NCBI GenBank assembly: GCA_023362775.1
Contig: JALMGJ010000026.1
Span: 2,025,501-2,089,500 of the forward strand
Origin: Charina bottae
Taxonomy: Eukaryota; Chordata; Lepidosauria; Squamata; Charinaidae
Length of the DNA stretch: 64,000 nucleotides
Reading direction: 5' to 3'
Shown here: one piece after another, positions 37,404 through 47,710 of the stretch
How positions within the stretch are numbered: the first letter of the stretch is position 1
How the letters are laid out: each line of letters opens with the position of its first letter
Translations under genes and position numbers: made by a program
The notes under the pieces: generated by a model
What the model was told of the DNA's origin: nothing
The model's input: only the letters and a program-made list of their open reading frames with translations
Databases searched by the model: none

Positions 37404-38160
37404 TAAAGCATCTCCCTAGCTGTAGCCTATTCCAGATTACTCAGTTGGCACCCATACAATTGCTCCTGACCACAGATGTACTACAGTGTCCATCATCTCT
37501 TGCTGTCAGACATACAGGCTGGGGCCGATGGGAGCCAGAGTCCAAAGCATCTAGAGGGCACCTGATTGTTTATCCCGTAGGGCGAATCAGGGTAGGTCCA
37601 TCTTGGCAAAGGGAAAGGTGAAGAATTTGGTGGCCCGATGAAAATTAAGCAGAAGGGGTCTGGAAAGCCACATTTTTGGATCTCTGCTACGTAGAGGCTG
37701 CGTTCATTGCACAGGTCAATTGTGTAGTCAGGTCAATTGAACACCTCAATTTTGGTATAGGGTTATTTTTTTTATTTTTTTATTTTTTATTTTTTATTTT
37801 TTTTGTGTGTCTTAGTGGGCTGCCTATCTGCCTAGTCTGAGGTTCAGTGTTTGGTCGAAATTCAGAAAATGGGTTTATTCCATCACCGGCTTACGTCTGT
37901 TTGTGAATCTTGTTTCTTTCTGGCTGTTTCTGAATTCTAGAAGCATTTGGTCCTAAGCGCTCGTCCACTTTCACCAAGAAATTTTCCTGGGGTGATCCAA
38001 GGTGGTCACAACAGAGTTCACACAGGGCCTTGGGAGAGTTAATGATTCTGAGATCAAAACAAGAGCCCAACAAATTCATTCAAGGACCCGAAAACACCCC
38101 AATATTATTCTGCTGATGGGATTACAATTATTATATAAAGTTTACACCCAGCTAGGAAGC
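37404..38160. other. Intergenic, nothing assigned
   Basis: A (TTTTA)n-like run at 37760-37805; otherwise no feature. Confidence 0.35.
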
Positions 38161-38161
38161 A

Positions 38162-38497
38162 GAGGTGTGATGGCTCAGCGGGTAAGACGCTAGGCTTGTC
38201 GATTGGAAGATCGCAAGTTCGGAAGTTCGAGAGCCTGGCCCCGCGTGACGGAGGGAGCTCCCGCACTCGCCCCAGCTCTTGCCAACCTAGCAATTCGAAA
38301 GCATGCCAATGCAAGTAGATGAATAGGTACCACTTCGGTGGGCAGGTAACAGCGTTCCGCGTGCGTCATGCCGGCCACATGACCGTGGAAGCGTCTTCGG
38401 ACAGCGCTGGCTCTTCGGCTAACAAACGGAGATGAGCACCGGCCCCTAGAGTCGGACACGACTGCACAAATGTGCGGGGGGAACCTTTACCTTTTTT
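38162..38497 (+). mobile_element. Sauria-type SINE, plus strand
   Basis: Head AGGTGTGATGGCTCAGCGGG, tail GGGGGGAACCTTTACCTTTT. Intergenic. Confidence 0.85.
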
Positions 38498-39140
38498 AGG
38501 AAGCAGAAGCTAGCCAGACTTGGCTGATCTCGAAAAGCAAAGCAAAGCTGGCCCTGTTTACTATTCAGATATTCAGAAAATCAAGAATTTCAGGCTAGAT
38601 TGGAAAGCAACAACAACAACAAATCTTGGAAGAATGCCATGGTGACCCACTTCTCCATTGCTGCCAAGAAAATTTCACAGACGTATCCATCAACGTCACT
38701 GGGAATCAATCTCAAATGGAAGAACGTACCCATGGGTCCGCCCGCCCGCCCAGCTGGCCACCCATATCAGCTCAAAGCCTCTCATTTCATTTATTTTATT
38801 TATGGTCGGCAGGGGTGTCTGCTGAGTATGGTCAAAAAAGTCAAGATGGCAGCCACCATGGTGCACTGAAAGCTCTACCTGTTTTTTTCTGCGCTGTGTC
38901 TGCAGGGAGGCTGTGGCACCGATGCTTTGCTAGCTGACGGATAATCCCAGGTGTATCTTCTTGGCTGTGATGCTCTTCCTGGGGTACCACCTTCCATTCA
39001 CTAGCTGGCAGTGCAAGCAGCCATCTCTTCAGCTCTACCCCTGAGCATCCTTATGATGAAACATGTATAGGATTGGACTGTGTGGGCTCAGGTAATCATC
39101 TGACCGAGTGCCATCACTAATTTTGAGGAACGATGGCTAT
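38498..39140. other. Intergenic, family F MITE fragment only
   Basis: 38825-38890 (GGTCAAAAAAGTCAAGATGG) belongs to MITE family F; a short CAACAACAAC run lies at 38610. Confidence 0.4.
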
Positions 39141-39141
39141 A

Positions 39142-39260
39142 CAGGTAGTCCTCCTTTAGCGACTGCCTTGTTTTGTGACCGTTCACAGTTACGACGGTGA
39201 TGGAAAGGTCACTTTGTGACCAATCCACGTATCTTCAAGTTGCTAAGGTTGAGAAACACT
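39142..39260 (+). mobile_element. Junction of a mariner-like left end with a hAT-MITE right end
   Basis: 39142-39220 starts CAGGTAGTCCTCCTTTAGCG; 39224-39260 ends GTTGCTAAGGTTGAGAAACA-CTG. Both are truncated at the joint, and the inverted repeat arm starts right after. Confidence 0.6.
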
Positions 39261-39416
39261 GTCTTAGAAACTCTCTAGTAGACATCCCCTGTGTATCCTG
39301 GTGAATTTTATGTTTTTATTAGACAAAGACTCTAAAATAAAATACAGCAACTCCCCCTATAGCTCAATTTTCATTATTGGCATGCAAAATTCGTGAGCAG
39401 CAAATGAAGCTACAGA
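39261..39416 (+). repeat. Left arm of a 156-bp inverted repeat pair
   Basis: Begins GTCTTAGAAACTCTC and ends AATGAAGCTACAGA. Its reverse complement lies at 44270-44425 with a single mismatch (position 39365). The arms bound 4.85 kb that holds the L2-type LINE, a mariner-like MITE and other repeats. Confidence 0.9.
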
Positions 39417-39677
39417 CCAGTGAGGGTTTTATCCCAGCACCGACATTCATTTCCCTTCTATTTCTTGCTTTGGATTATGATTGTGTATAATATTTTATCT
39501 GAATTATTAATGATTTAGAGGGCGAGCCACTACCGGGGAAGGCGCCCCCGGTGTTTGTTGCGTTCAAAAACAGCACCTCCAAAAGCTTTGTTAGTTAGTC
39601 TGATTTTCCTGCCCATGCCTTGTCCTGCATGGTTCCCCTCTCTGGCTAAGACCTCTCTAAAGAGAAAGAAAGGAATT

Positions 39678-40019
39678 ACAGGTAGTCCTCACTTAACGAC
39701 CACATTTGGGACTGGAATTTCTGTTGCTAAGCGAAGCGGTCATTAAGCAAATCTGACCCGATTTTACGACCTTTTTGCGGCAGACATTAAGTGAATCACT
39801 GCGGGCATTAAGCGAACCACATGGTCATTAAGCGAACCTTGCGGTTCCCCATTGATTTTGCTTGCCAGAAGCTGGCCAGGACGTCAAAAATGGCAATCAC
39901 GGGACCACGGGATGCTGCGACAGCCCTAAGTGTGAGGACCGGTTGTAAGTCATTTTTTCCAGCACCGTCGTAAGTCTGAACCATCACTGAACGAATGATT
40001 GTTAAGTGAGAACTACCTG
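39678..40019 (+). mobile_element. Mariner-like MITE, full length
   Basis: CAGGTAGTCCTCACTTAACG ... GTTAAGTGAGAACTACCTG, TA-flanked. Inside the 5.16-kb inverted-repeat block. Confidence 0.82.
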
Positions 40020-40693
40020 TAGCACCAAGGAATGCTGTAAAGTTCTGCAAGTTTTGTGCAATGGAGATCCATGTTTAAGGCAGGAAGGAAATCTCTGTCT
40101 CTGCCAAGATTGGATACTGGGGTGTTGGGCGCACTCCTGTGCTGTGCGATGGTATGTGGGAATGACCTCAGGAGACAGGAGGAAGAGCCGCAGCCTAGGC
40201 AATGGGTCTTCCTCCTGTCTCCCAAGGGCATTCCCTCATATCTGCCAGAAGGAAGAAGCAGGGCAGGCATCCAGCTGCTGTTCTGTGGAAACTCCCGGCA
40301 GCCACAAACAGCTGAGCTGGGAAGCGATCGGACAAGGTGGAAGCATCTCCCTGTGGTTCAGCTGCCTGGTGGGTTTGGGAAATGCTAGTTTTAGGAGACG
40401 GCTAAGCCTGCTGTCAAAACCCTCCAGCGATCGCAGCAGATTGTGGTTGGCAAGTGGTTTCCCGCTGGCCAGGGACGCTCAGAAATGGAGAAGGCAGCAA
40501 AGCCTGCGGGTTTAGCCAATGGATTTGCTTATTCCACTTCAAGTCAGGACACCACCATCCGGCAGCAAGTCAGAATAAGGGCAGGACAATCAGCAGGAAC
40601 GGCCAACTGCAGCTGGTCTAGTTTTCTTCTGGATCAAGGATGGGTGGAGAACATATCAGTTCAATATGGGAAGGCCCATATTTGCAAGTAGAG
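40020..40693. other. Sequence before the L2-type LINE, inverted pair present
   Basis: Two similar stretches in opposite sense: GCCTGGCAATGGGTCTTCC-like arms around 40145-40225 (GTGGGAATGACCTCAGGAGA; CTGTCTCCCAAGGGCATTCC) form an imperfect inverted repeat. Otherwise nothing assigned. Confidence 0.35.
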
Positions 40694-40813
40694 CAGTGTT
40701 TCTCAGCCTTGGCCACTTGAAGATGAGTGGACTTCAACTCCCAGAATTCCCCAGCCAGCATTCTGGGAGTTGAAGTCCACCCATCTTCAAGTGGCCAAGG
40801 CTGAGAAACATTG
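40694..40813. mobile_element. Palindromic hAT-type MITE (family A)
   Basis: CAGTGTTTCTCAGCCTTGGC ... CAAGGCTGAGAAACATTG; just upstream of the L2-type LINE. Confidence 0.8.
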
Positions 40814-40827
40814 TACTATGCATGTGA

Positions 40828-43800
40828 AATAGGCATATTCTTATTAAGGCCACCACCACTGAGGTGGTGACGGGCAGGGGACGGTATGACGGGAACCGGA
40901 GGGCAAGCCATTATCGGGGAAGGCGCCCCCGGTGTTTGTTACCAGTGGTGCGTTCCGGCCCCCCGTGTTCATACCCAGGCCCTGGTAAGCAGATCCTCGT
41001 GGGCTCCGGTCTCCGACTGTTGCTGCTGAACGCCAGGTCGGTGAACAACAAGGCCCCTCTTATAGGTGATCTAATCATAGAGGAGGCGGCCGACCTGGCA
41101 TGTATTACCGAGACCTGGCTGGGCCCAGAGGGGGCAGTAGCCCTCTTGGAGATATGCCCAGCCGGGTTTCGGGTGTGGCATCAGCCGAGACACTGGGGTA
41201 GGGGAGGAGGGGTGGCAGTTGTCATCCGAGAGTCCCTTGTGGCCTTCAGGGGCACTGCTCCACAAGTGACCGGGTGTGAGACCCTGTTTTTCAAGTTGGG
41301 TTCACGAGAACAGTTGGGAGTGTTGCTGCTGTACCAGCCTCCCTGCTGCGTAGCAACCTCCTTGCCTGAGCTGCTCGAGGCTGTCTCGGGGCTGGCAGTG
41401 GAGTTCCCCAGACTTATGGTTCTGGGGGACTTCAATCTGCCGTCTCTGGGACGGTCCTCGGAGGCGGCCCGGGAGTTCATGGCTACCATGGCAGCTATGG
41501 GCCTGTCTCAGATTATTCGTGACCCGACTCGTGACAGTGGTCTCACCCCGGACTTAGTTTTCTTGTCCGAGCAGTGGCAATGTGATCTGAGGGGAGAGTT
41601 ACATCTTTCCCCATTGTCATGGTCAGACCACGCCCTGGTGACCCTGAGACTCTCTTGTGCTGCCCCACTCCGCAGGGAGGTGGGACCTACTCGATTGGTC
41701 CGCCCCCGGCGACTGATGGACCCAGTGAGGTTTCAGAAGGAGCTGGGGGTTATTCCCGAGGACTTGCTTCACGGTCCAGTGGAGGTCCTGGCCGCAGCCT
41801 GGAATAAGGCAGCGGCCGGAGCCCTGGACAAGATCGCGCCTATGCGACCTCTCCGGCCCTGCTCGGCCCGCTGCTCTCCGTGGTTCACGGAAGAGTTAAG
41901 GGCTTTGAAGAGGGTTAAGAGACGTCTAGAGCGCCGCTGGAGAAAGACGAAGACTGAATCTGACCGAACACAATCTAGAGCCGCAGTTAAGGACTACCTT
42001 GTGGCGGTAAGAGCGGCGAAACGTGAATATTTCTCCGCTCTTATTGCGTCCGCAGAATGCCGCCCGACGGCCCTGTTTAAGATTACAAGATCACTTTTGG
42101 GTCAGGAGCAAGGGGAGACCCATTTACAGGGCCGATCGGAAGAGTTTTCTGAGCATCTGCAGGACAAAATCGCTCAGATTCATTCCAAGTTGGACTCCAA
42201 GCGTGAGACAAGATCTGGGGAGATGCCAGAGGCCCGTACTTGCCATGCTATCTGGGAGCAGTTTGATCCTGTTGGGCCTGATGAAGTAGACAGGATCCTC
42301 CGGACTGTAAACGCCACCACATGCCAACTTGACCCATGTCCCTCCTGGATGGTAAAATCAGCTAGTGAGGTGACATGTGGCTGGGTCCAGGCGATTATAA
42401 ATTTGTCCTTGAGTGAGGGGGTGTTCCCGGCTGCCTTTAAGGAGGCGCTGGTGCACCCCCTCCTCAAGAAACCATCCCTGGACCCTACCATCCTGGGCAA
42501 TTTTCGCCCAGTCTCCCACCTTCCCTTTTTGGGAAAGGTGGTTGAGAAGGTGGTGGCGTTGCAACTCCAGAGGATTCTGGAGGAAACGGATTATCTGGAC
42601 CCCTTCCAGTCAGGTTTCAGGCCGGGACATGGGACAGAGACCGCATTGGTCGCGCTTATGGATGATCTCTGGCGAGAGCGGGATGGAGGGAGTGCGTCCA
42701 TCCTTGCTCTCTTAGATCTCTCAGCGGCTTTCGATACCGTCGACCACGGTATACTTTTGGGACGGCTCGAGGAGTTGGGGGCGGGCAGCGTGGTTCTGCG
42801 CTGGTTCGCCTCCTTCCTCCAGGGCCGTTCCCAGTCGGTGTTGATAGGAGAGGATAGAGCTGACCCGAGACCCCTGACTTGTGGGGTGCCTCAGGGGTCG
42901 GTTCTCTCTCCTCTCCTATTCAACATCTACATCAAGCCGCTGGGCGAGATCATCCGTCACCACGGGATGAGGTATCACCAATATGCTGATGATACCCAGG
43001 TATACATCTCCATCCCGGGTGAAGTAAGTGATGCGGTCAATGCCTTATCTCAGTGCCTGGAGGCTGTGGGGGTCTGGATGGGGAACAACAGGCTTCAACT
43101 GAACCCTGGTAAGACGGAGTGGCTGTGGATTGACGGCCCCCCTGGATCCGGGAAGTTGTCATCTTTGGTTCTGGGTGGAGTTGCACTACCCCACTCGGAT
43201 CCAGTGCGAAATCTGGGGGTCCTCCTGGACTCGCAACTCCTGCTCGAAGAGCAGGTGGCAGTCGTGGCCAGGAGGGCCTTTGCACAGCTCCGAGTTGTGC
43301 GCCAGTTACGCCCTTTCCTGGATCGGGAGGCCCTCCGAACAGTCACTCACGCCCTTGTCATCTCCTGTATAGACTATTGTAATGCGCTCTACATGGGGCT
43401 ACCCTTGAAGAGTATCCGGAAGCTTCAGCTGGTGCAGAATGCGGCGGCGCGAGCAGTTATGGGGGCCAAGAGATCGGCCCATGTAACACCTCTGCTTCGC
43501 GAGCTGCATTGGGTGCCAGTTTGCTTCCGGGTCCAATTCAAGGTGTTGGTGATCACCTTTAAAGCCCTACATGGCATAGGACCAGGGTACCTGAGGGACC
43601 GTCTCGTCCCAATAACGTCAGCCCGCCCCACCCGTGCATGCAGAGAGGGCATGCTTCGGACCCCCTCAACAAGAGAATTCCATCTAGCGGGGTCCAGGAG
43701 GCGTGCCTTCTCTGCGACAGCCCCCGCCTTATGGAACATCTTGCCCCCGGAGGTGAGACTGGCCCCTTCACTCCTGGCCTTTCGGAAGGCCCTTAAGACC

Positions 43801-44040
43801 TGGCTCTGCCGCCTGGCCTGGGACAACGGAGGTGGTAGTGCCTCCTGGGGTTGGCTGACCCCGTAGCAACACTATGCTACGTTCCCTACGTCCCCCATCT
43901 TGTATTTTATTTATTTATATTGTATTTTTAAAATTATTGTATTGTTTTTAACTTTGATTGTTGTAACCCGCCCAGAGTCCCTTGTATGGGAGATGGGCGG
44001 GGAATAAATTGAATAAATAAAATAAATAAATAAATAATGA
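40828..44040 (+). mobile_element. L2-type LINE (CR1 group) with intact endonuclease-RT frame
   Basis: Non-LTR retrotransposon. The frame is open from 40828 to the stop at 43866 (about 1000 codons) but has no ATG before the endonuclease, so the start or ORF1 may be lost or non-AUG. It ends in a tail (GCCCAGAGTCCC...GGGCGGGGAATAAATT and an (AATAA)n run) typical of reptile L2. A fragment similar to its 5' part (CGGGGAAGGCGCCCCCGGTG) also lies near 39535. It sits inside a pair of 156-bp inverted repeats. Confidence 0.88.
40864..43866 (+). CDS. Endonuclease-reverse transcriptase of L2-type LINE
   Basis: Enzyme that nicks target DNA and copies LINE RNA into the genome. In order: AP-like endonuclease (LLLLNARSVNNK, ITETWL, GGGVAVVIRES, VLGDFNLPSL, LSWSDHALVTLRL, about residues 50-270), a basic linker, then reverse transcriptase (NFRPVSHLPFLGKVVEKVV, GFRPGHGTETALVALMDDL, ALLDLSAAFDTVDHGILL, GVPQGSVLSPLLFNIYI, catalytic YADD in YHQYADDTQVYIS, NRLQLNPGKTEWLWI, about 500-760) and a C-terminal region ([35 protein letters not shown]). 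No stop or frameshift in 1000 codons, so the copy is young. The frame begins at GTG codons; no AUG precedes the endonuclease. The AFDTVDH and tail features favour the L2 clade over CR1 proper. Confidence 0.9.
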   Translation: MVTGRGRYDGNRRASHYRGRRPRCLLPVVRSGPPCSYPGPGKQILVGSGLRLLLLNARSVNNKAPLIGDLIIEEAADLACITETWLGPEGAVALLEICPAGFRVWHQPRHWGRGGGVAVVIRESLVAFRGTAPQVTGCETLFFKLGSREQLGVLLLYQPPCCVATSLPELLEAVSGLAVEFPRLMVLGDFNLPSLGRSSEAAREFMATMAAMGLSQIIRDPTRDSGLTPDLVFLSEQWQCDLRGELHLSPLSWSDHALVTLRLSCAAPLRREVGPTRLVRPRRLMDPVRFQKELGVIPEDLLHGPVEVLAAAWNKAAAGALDKIAPMRPLRPCSARCSPWFTEELRALKRVKRRLERRWRKTKTESDRTQSRAAVKDYLVAVRAAKREYFSALIASAECRPTALFKITRSLLGQEQGETHLQGRSEEFSEHLQDKIAQIHSKLDSKRETRSGEMPEARTCHAIWEQFDPVGPDEVDRILRTVNATTCQLDPCPSWMVKSASEVTCGWVQAIINLSLSEGVFPAAFKEALVHPLLKKPSLDPTILGNFRPVSHLPFLGKVVEKVVALQLQRILEETDYLDPFQSGFRPGHGTETALVALMDDLWRERDGGSASILALLDLSAAFDTVDHGILLGRLEELGAGSVVLRWFASFLQGRSQSVLIGEDRADPRPLTCGVPQGSVLSPLLFNIYIKPLGEIIRHHGMRYHQYADDTQVYISIPGEVSDAVNALSQCLEAVGVWMGNNRLQLNPGKTEWLWIDGPPGSGKLSSLVLGGVALPHSDPVRNLGVLLDSQLLLEEQVAVVARRAFAQLRVVRQLRPFLDREALRTVTHALVISCIDYCNALYMGLPLKSIRKLQLVQNAAARAVMGAKRSAHVTPLLRELHWVPVCFRVQFKVLVITFKALHGIGPGYLRDRLVPITSARPTRACREGMLRTPSTREFHLAGSRRRAFSATAPALWNILPPEVRLAPSLLAFRKALKTWLCRLAWDNGGGSASWGWLTP

Positions 44041-44269
44041 GATCAGATTAAGGTCATAGCCATGCCTTGAGATTATCCTTGATTATCTCCCCTTGTCTAG
44101 CCTTCTAGGGTTTATTGTTATATTTTAGCACAAACTCTCAGTCTAGGGAAAAAAAAGTATTTTATTACTCTTAATCTATCATATAGGCATTTTATACATT
44201 AAGTATATTATCTTGTATTTATTATATTGTATATATATTGTATATCTTGTATATCTGTATATCTGTATA

Positions 44270-44425
44270 TCTGTAGCTTCATTTGCTGCTCACGAATTTT
44301 GCATGCCAATAATGAAAATTTAGCTATAGGGGGAGTTGCTGTATTTTATTTTAGAGTCTTTGTCTAATAAAAACATAAAATTCACCAGGATACACAGGGG
44401 ATGTCTACTAGAGAGTTTCTAAGAC
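44270..44425 (-). repeat. Right arm of the 156-bp inverted repeat pair
   Basis: Inverted copy of 39261-39416, 155 of 156 bases equal. It is followed directly by an RTE/BovB 3' end. It could be a terminal inverted repeat of a transposon or a recent inverted duplication. Confidence 0.9.
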
Positions 44426-44640
44426 TCACTGGAAAAGACCCTGATGCTGGGAAAGACTGAGGGCAAAAGGAGAAGGGGACGGCAGAGGATGAGATGGTTA
44501 GATAGCATCACTGATGTAATGAACATGAATTTGAGTAAACTCCGAGAGACAGTGGAGGACAGGAAGGCCTGGCGTGCTATGGTCCATGAGGTCACGAAGA
44601 GTCGGACACGACTGAACGACTGAACAAAATTTATTATATT
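44426..44640 (+). mobile_element. RTE/BovB LINE 3' end (plus strand)
   Basis: Translates to SLEKTLMLGKTEGKRRRGRQ, RMRWLDSITD and VEDRKAWRAMVHEVTKSRTR then LND and a stop, the standard BovB C-terminus, and ends GTCGGACACGACTGAACGACTGAAC. Confidence 0.85.
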
Positions 44641-44644
44641 ATAT

Positions 44645-45078
44645 TTTTAATCCGTTCAATCATGTCCGATTCTCGGAGACTGCCTGGACAAGTCCCAGCA
44701 GTTTACTTGGCAAACTTTTTCAGAAGTGGTTTGCCATTGGCTCCTTCCTAGGGCTGAGAGAGAGGGACTGGCCCAAGGTCACCCAGCCGGCTTTCAGGCC
44801 TAAGGCGGGACTAGAACTCTCAGTCTCCTGGTTTGCCATTAGCTCCTTCCTAGGGCTGAGAGAGAGGGACTGGCCCAAGGTCACCCAGCCGGCTTTCACG
44901 CCTAAGGCGGGACTAGAACTCTCAGTCTCCTGGTTTGCCATTGGCTCCTTCCTAGGGCTGAGAGAGAGGGACTGGCCCAAGGTCACCCAGCTGGCTTTGT
45001 GCCTAAGGCGGGACTAGAACTCATAGCCTTCCGGTTTCTAGCCCAACGCCTTCACCTCTGCACCAAACTGGCTCTCTA
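44645..45078 (-). mobile_element. tRNA-derived SINE with 3 internal repeats and BovB-like tail, minus strand
   Basis: Left end TTCAATCATGTCCGATTCTC and GGAGACTGCCTGGACAAGTC is the tail; right end CACCAAACTGGCTCTC the head. Confidence 0.8.
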
Positions 45079-45079
45079 A

Positions 45080-46450
45080 GTAATATTATAGAAAGTTAAA
45101 GTCTTATGACTATATCATTTATATTTTCTCGTGTAGTGTTTATGTAGATGTTAGTGGTGCTTATCTTAACATTTTATATTGTTTGATGCTGGTCAATGAC
45201 TGTAAAAAAGAGGTGGGTTCGTTTGGATTAAATCGCAAAGACAAGAATGCGAGAACTCAAGCAACACTCAGCTTTACAAGCAGGGGGAAAAAATCTATCA
45301 TAAGGGGACCCCGCCTCTTGCCGTTCTAATACCGAGGCTGTCTGGAAAAGCCACATTTTACCAGTTTTCCTAAAAACTGGCAGGGTTACTGAGTGATGGG
45401 ATGTCTTCTTTTCCAGCCTCCCTGACTTCCTACAATTTAATTCCTCTTGTGGCCCCTGCTGAGAATTATTTATTTATTTATTTATTTATCTATCGTATTT
45501 ATACCCCGCCTATCCCCTCCCTAATGGAGGACTCTAGGCGGCTTACATACATCATATTCCTATATTTATACATTTCATACATAGTACAGTTTAACCGCGC
45601 GCTAAGGGAAGGGGTAAGGGAACCGACTCTTCTGTGAATAATGCAACAAGTAGAGACTTTTAGGATATGTTAACCACCCTCACTCATTTTTTAAAAAATT
45701 CAGAAAATAGTGCTTTTATAGAAATTAAATAAATAAATAATAAATAAATAAATTTTATTTAATACTCGGTTTTGGAAAAGAAAATATGATGGAGTTTTTA
45801 ACATCAACATAACTTTCATCTGAATTTGAAATAGCTTAGGAAAACAATGGAGGAATGGAGTATTTCCTGTTCGTTTCACTTTGTCAGGATATTTTTCAGC
45901 AATAACCACCCTCATTCATGACTGACCACGAATGAACCACATTTATCCATGATCCATGATTGGCACATCAGTATAGGAATGCCCATCAGGGCAGCATGGT
46001 AATGGGTACTTCATGGCAGGCGTTAGGTTGAACTGGACTTGCGTGAACAATGGAGCATAAGAGACCCACTCAGAGTTGGCCGTGGGGGTGAAAAGAATTA
46101 AAAGGTTCAGAGTGACGAGTTCAAAGGCAACTCCACAAAGTATTATTCCCCCCCCCCCAAAAAAAACAGATTGTTTCCATGTGACCTGGATGAGGCAAAG
46201 GTATTCTGATGGGGAGGCACCAAGGTTAAGTGGACTAGTCAAGCCTCATTGGAAGGTATAAACATAGATGGGAATTGTAGTCCTTTGAAACCACCGCACT
46301 GGCGTCTTGTGCAAGATGGGTATCCCGCCTCTATTTTTCTGGAACCGAAATCTAGCCTCACAAGCTCGCATCTGAGTTTGGAACAGATGGACGAGACGGT
46401 GAATATAAGAAAGAATAGAACTTGATGTTTAAAATGGCCAAGGGAAGTTG
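45080..46450. other. Intergenic, A/T-rich, nothing assigned apart from a LINE tail
   Basis: Contains only the reversed L2-type tail (45455-45570) and a second A/T-rich run near 45725-45765. Confidence 0.35.
45455..45570 (-). mobile_element. L2-type LINE 3' tail (reversed)
   Basis: TTTATTTATTTATCTATCG, then ATACCCCGCCTATCCCCTCC and GGACTCTAGGCGGCTTACAT: the LINE tail read on the minus strand. Confidence 0.6.
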
Positions 46451-46454
46451 GAAA

Positions 46455-46665
46455 GTGGTATTTGTGGCTTCCTTGGTGCTCTCTGAGCCTCGTTGTTTTC
46501 TTGCAGACGTTTCATTGCCAGACTAGGCAACTTCTTCAGCGTTGTCTTCAGATGTCGACATCTTCAGATGTTGCCTAGCCTGGCAATGAAACGTCTGCAA
46601 GGAAACAACCAGGCTCAGAGAGCACCAAGGACTCCACAGTTCAACCCTGAGCTACAAATATTCTC
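46455..46665. mobile_element. Palindromic Penelope-like terminal repeat, family 3
   Basis: Arms at about 46464-46550 and 46556-46640 are inverted copies (TTGGTGCTCTCTGAGCCTC and GAGGCTC-like end; CAGACGTTTCATTGCCAGAC). A different family from the other two but with the same terminal architecture. Confidence 0.6.
46506..46539 (-). ncRNA. Hammerhead-ribozyme-like core, Penelope family 3
   Basis: Minus strand: CTGAAGA-A-GTTGCC-TAGTCT-GGCAAT-GAAA-C-GTC, a 6-bp stem II with one G-U pair and a GUC-type cleavage triplet. The plus-strand arm has a damaged core (CTTCAGATG). Confidence 0.4.
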
Positions 46666-46959
46666 TTCAAAGTGGTATTTGTTTTTACAAGCCGGGATAG
46701 AAAGGAGCAATTCGCACTGGAAGCGTCAGCCACCTGCTCTGGAGAATTCCTCCTTCCCCAGGCGAATCGAGCCCCCCCCCACAAGTTCTCTGCCCATAAA
46801 TTAAATGATGAGAACATAGAGCCATGTAAATGGACAAGGGAAGATTGGGTGGCTAGATTAGCCCCACGTTGGACAGGAAAGGCTTTAAGGGTGTATATGG
46901 GTCTCCCTGTTCAGGAGGTGGTGGATTACATGAAAGTAAAGGTGATCCTCTACCGTTAG

Positions 46960-47360
46960 AGGCAGTCCTTGCTTAACAACCACAATTGGGACTGGCATTT
47001 CGGTTGCTAAGCGAAGCAGTCATTAAGCGAATCTGACCCGATTTTACAGCCTTTTTTTGTGGCAGTTGTTAAATGAATCACCATGGCTGTTAAGCGAACC
47101 ATGTGGTCGTTAAGTGAATCACGCAGTTCCCCATTGATTTTGACCTGCCGGGAAGGTCGAAAATGGCGATCACATGACCACGGTACTCCACGACGGTCAT
47201 AAATGCGAACCAGTTCCCAACCTCCCAAACTATGATCGCATGACTGCGGGGAATGCTGCAACGGTCGTAAGTGTGAGGATCGGTCATAAATTGGTTTTTT
47301 CAGCACCGTTGTAAGTCTGAACCATAACTAAACAAAAGGTTGTTAAGCGAGAACTACCTG
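46960..47360 (+). mobile_element. Mariner-like MITE
   Basis: Left end decayed (GAGGCAGTCCTTGCTTAACA), right end GTTAAGCGAGAACTACCTG followed by TA. Confidence 0.78.
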
Positions 47361-47384
47361 TATGAAGTTATAAAATACAGTTTC

Positions 47385-47710
47385 AGATATTTATTTTATT
47401 TATTTCATTTTTATCCCGCCTTTATTATTTTTATAAATAACTCAAGGCAGCAAACATACCTCATACTCCTTCCTCCTCCTATTTTCCCCACAACAACAAC
47501 CCTGTGAGGTGAGTTGGGCTGAGGGAGAGTGACTGGCCCAAGGCCACCCAGCCGGCTTTCATGCCTAAGGCGGGAGTAGAACTCTCAGTCTCCCGATTTG
47601 CCATTGGCTCCTTCCTAGGGCTGAGAGACAGGGACTGGCCCAAGGCCACCCAGCCGGCTTTCGTGCCTAAGGCGGGACTAGAACTCTCAGACTCCTGGTT
47701 TCTTGCCCGT
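47385..47710 (-). mobile_element. tRNA-derived SINE, L2-like tail, minus strand, head missing
   Basis: Tail TTTATCCCGCCTTTATTATT at left, two internal units; the head is cut after GACTCCTGGTTTCTTGCCC. Confidence 0.75.

Noticed and set aside
39261..44425. Reading the inverted-repeat block as a complete DNA transposon with its own transposase
   Set aside because: No transposase is seen; the only long frame is a LINE protein and the flanks show no convincing target duplication.
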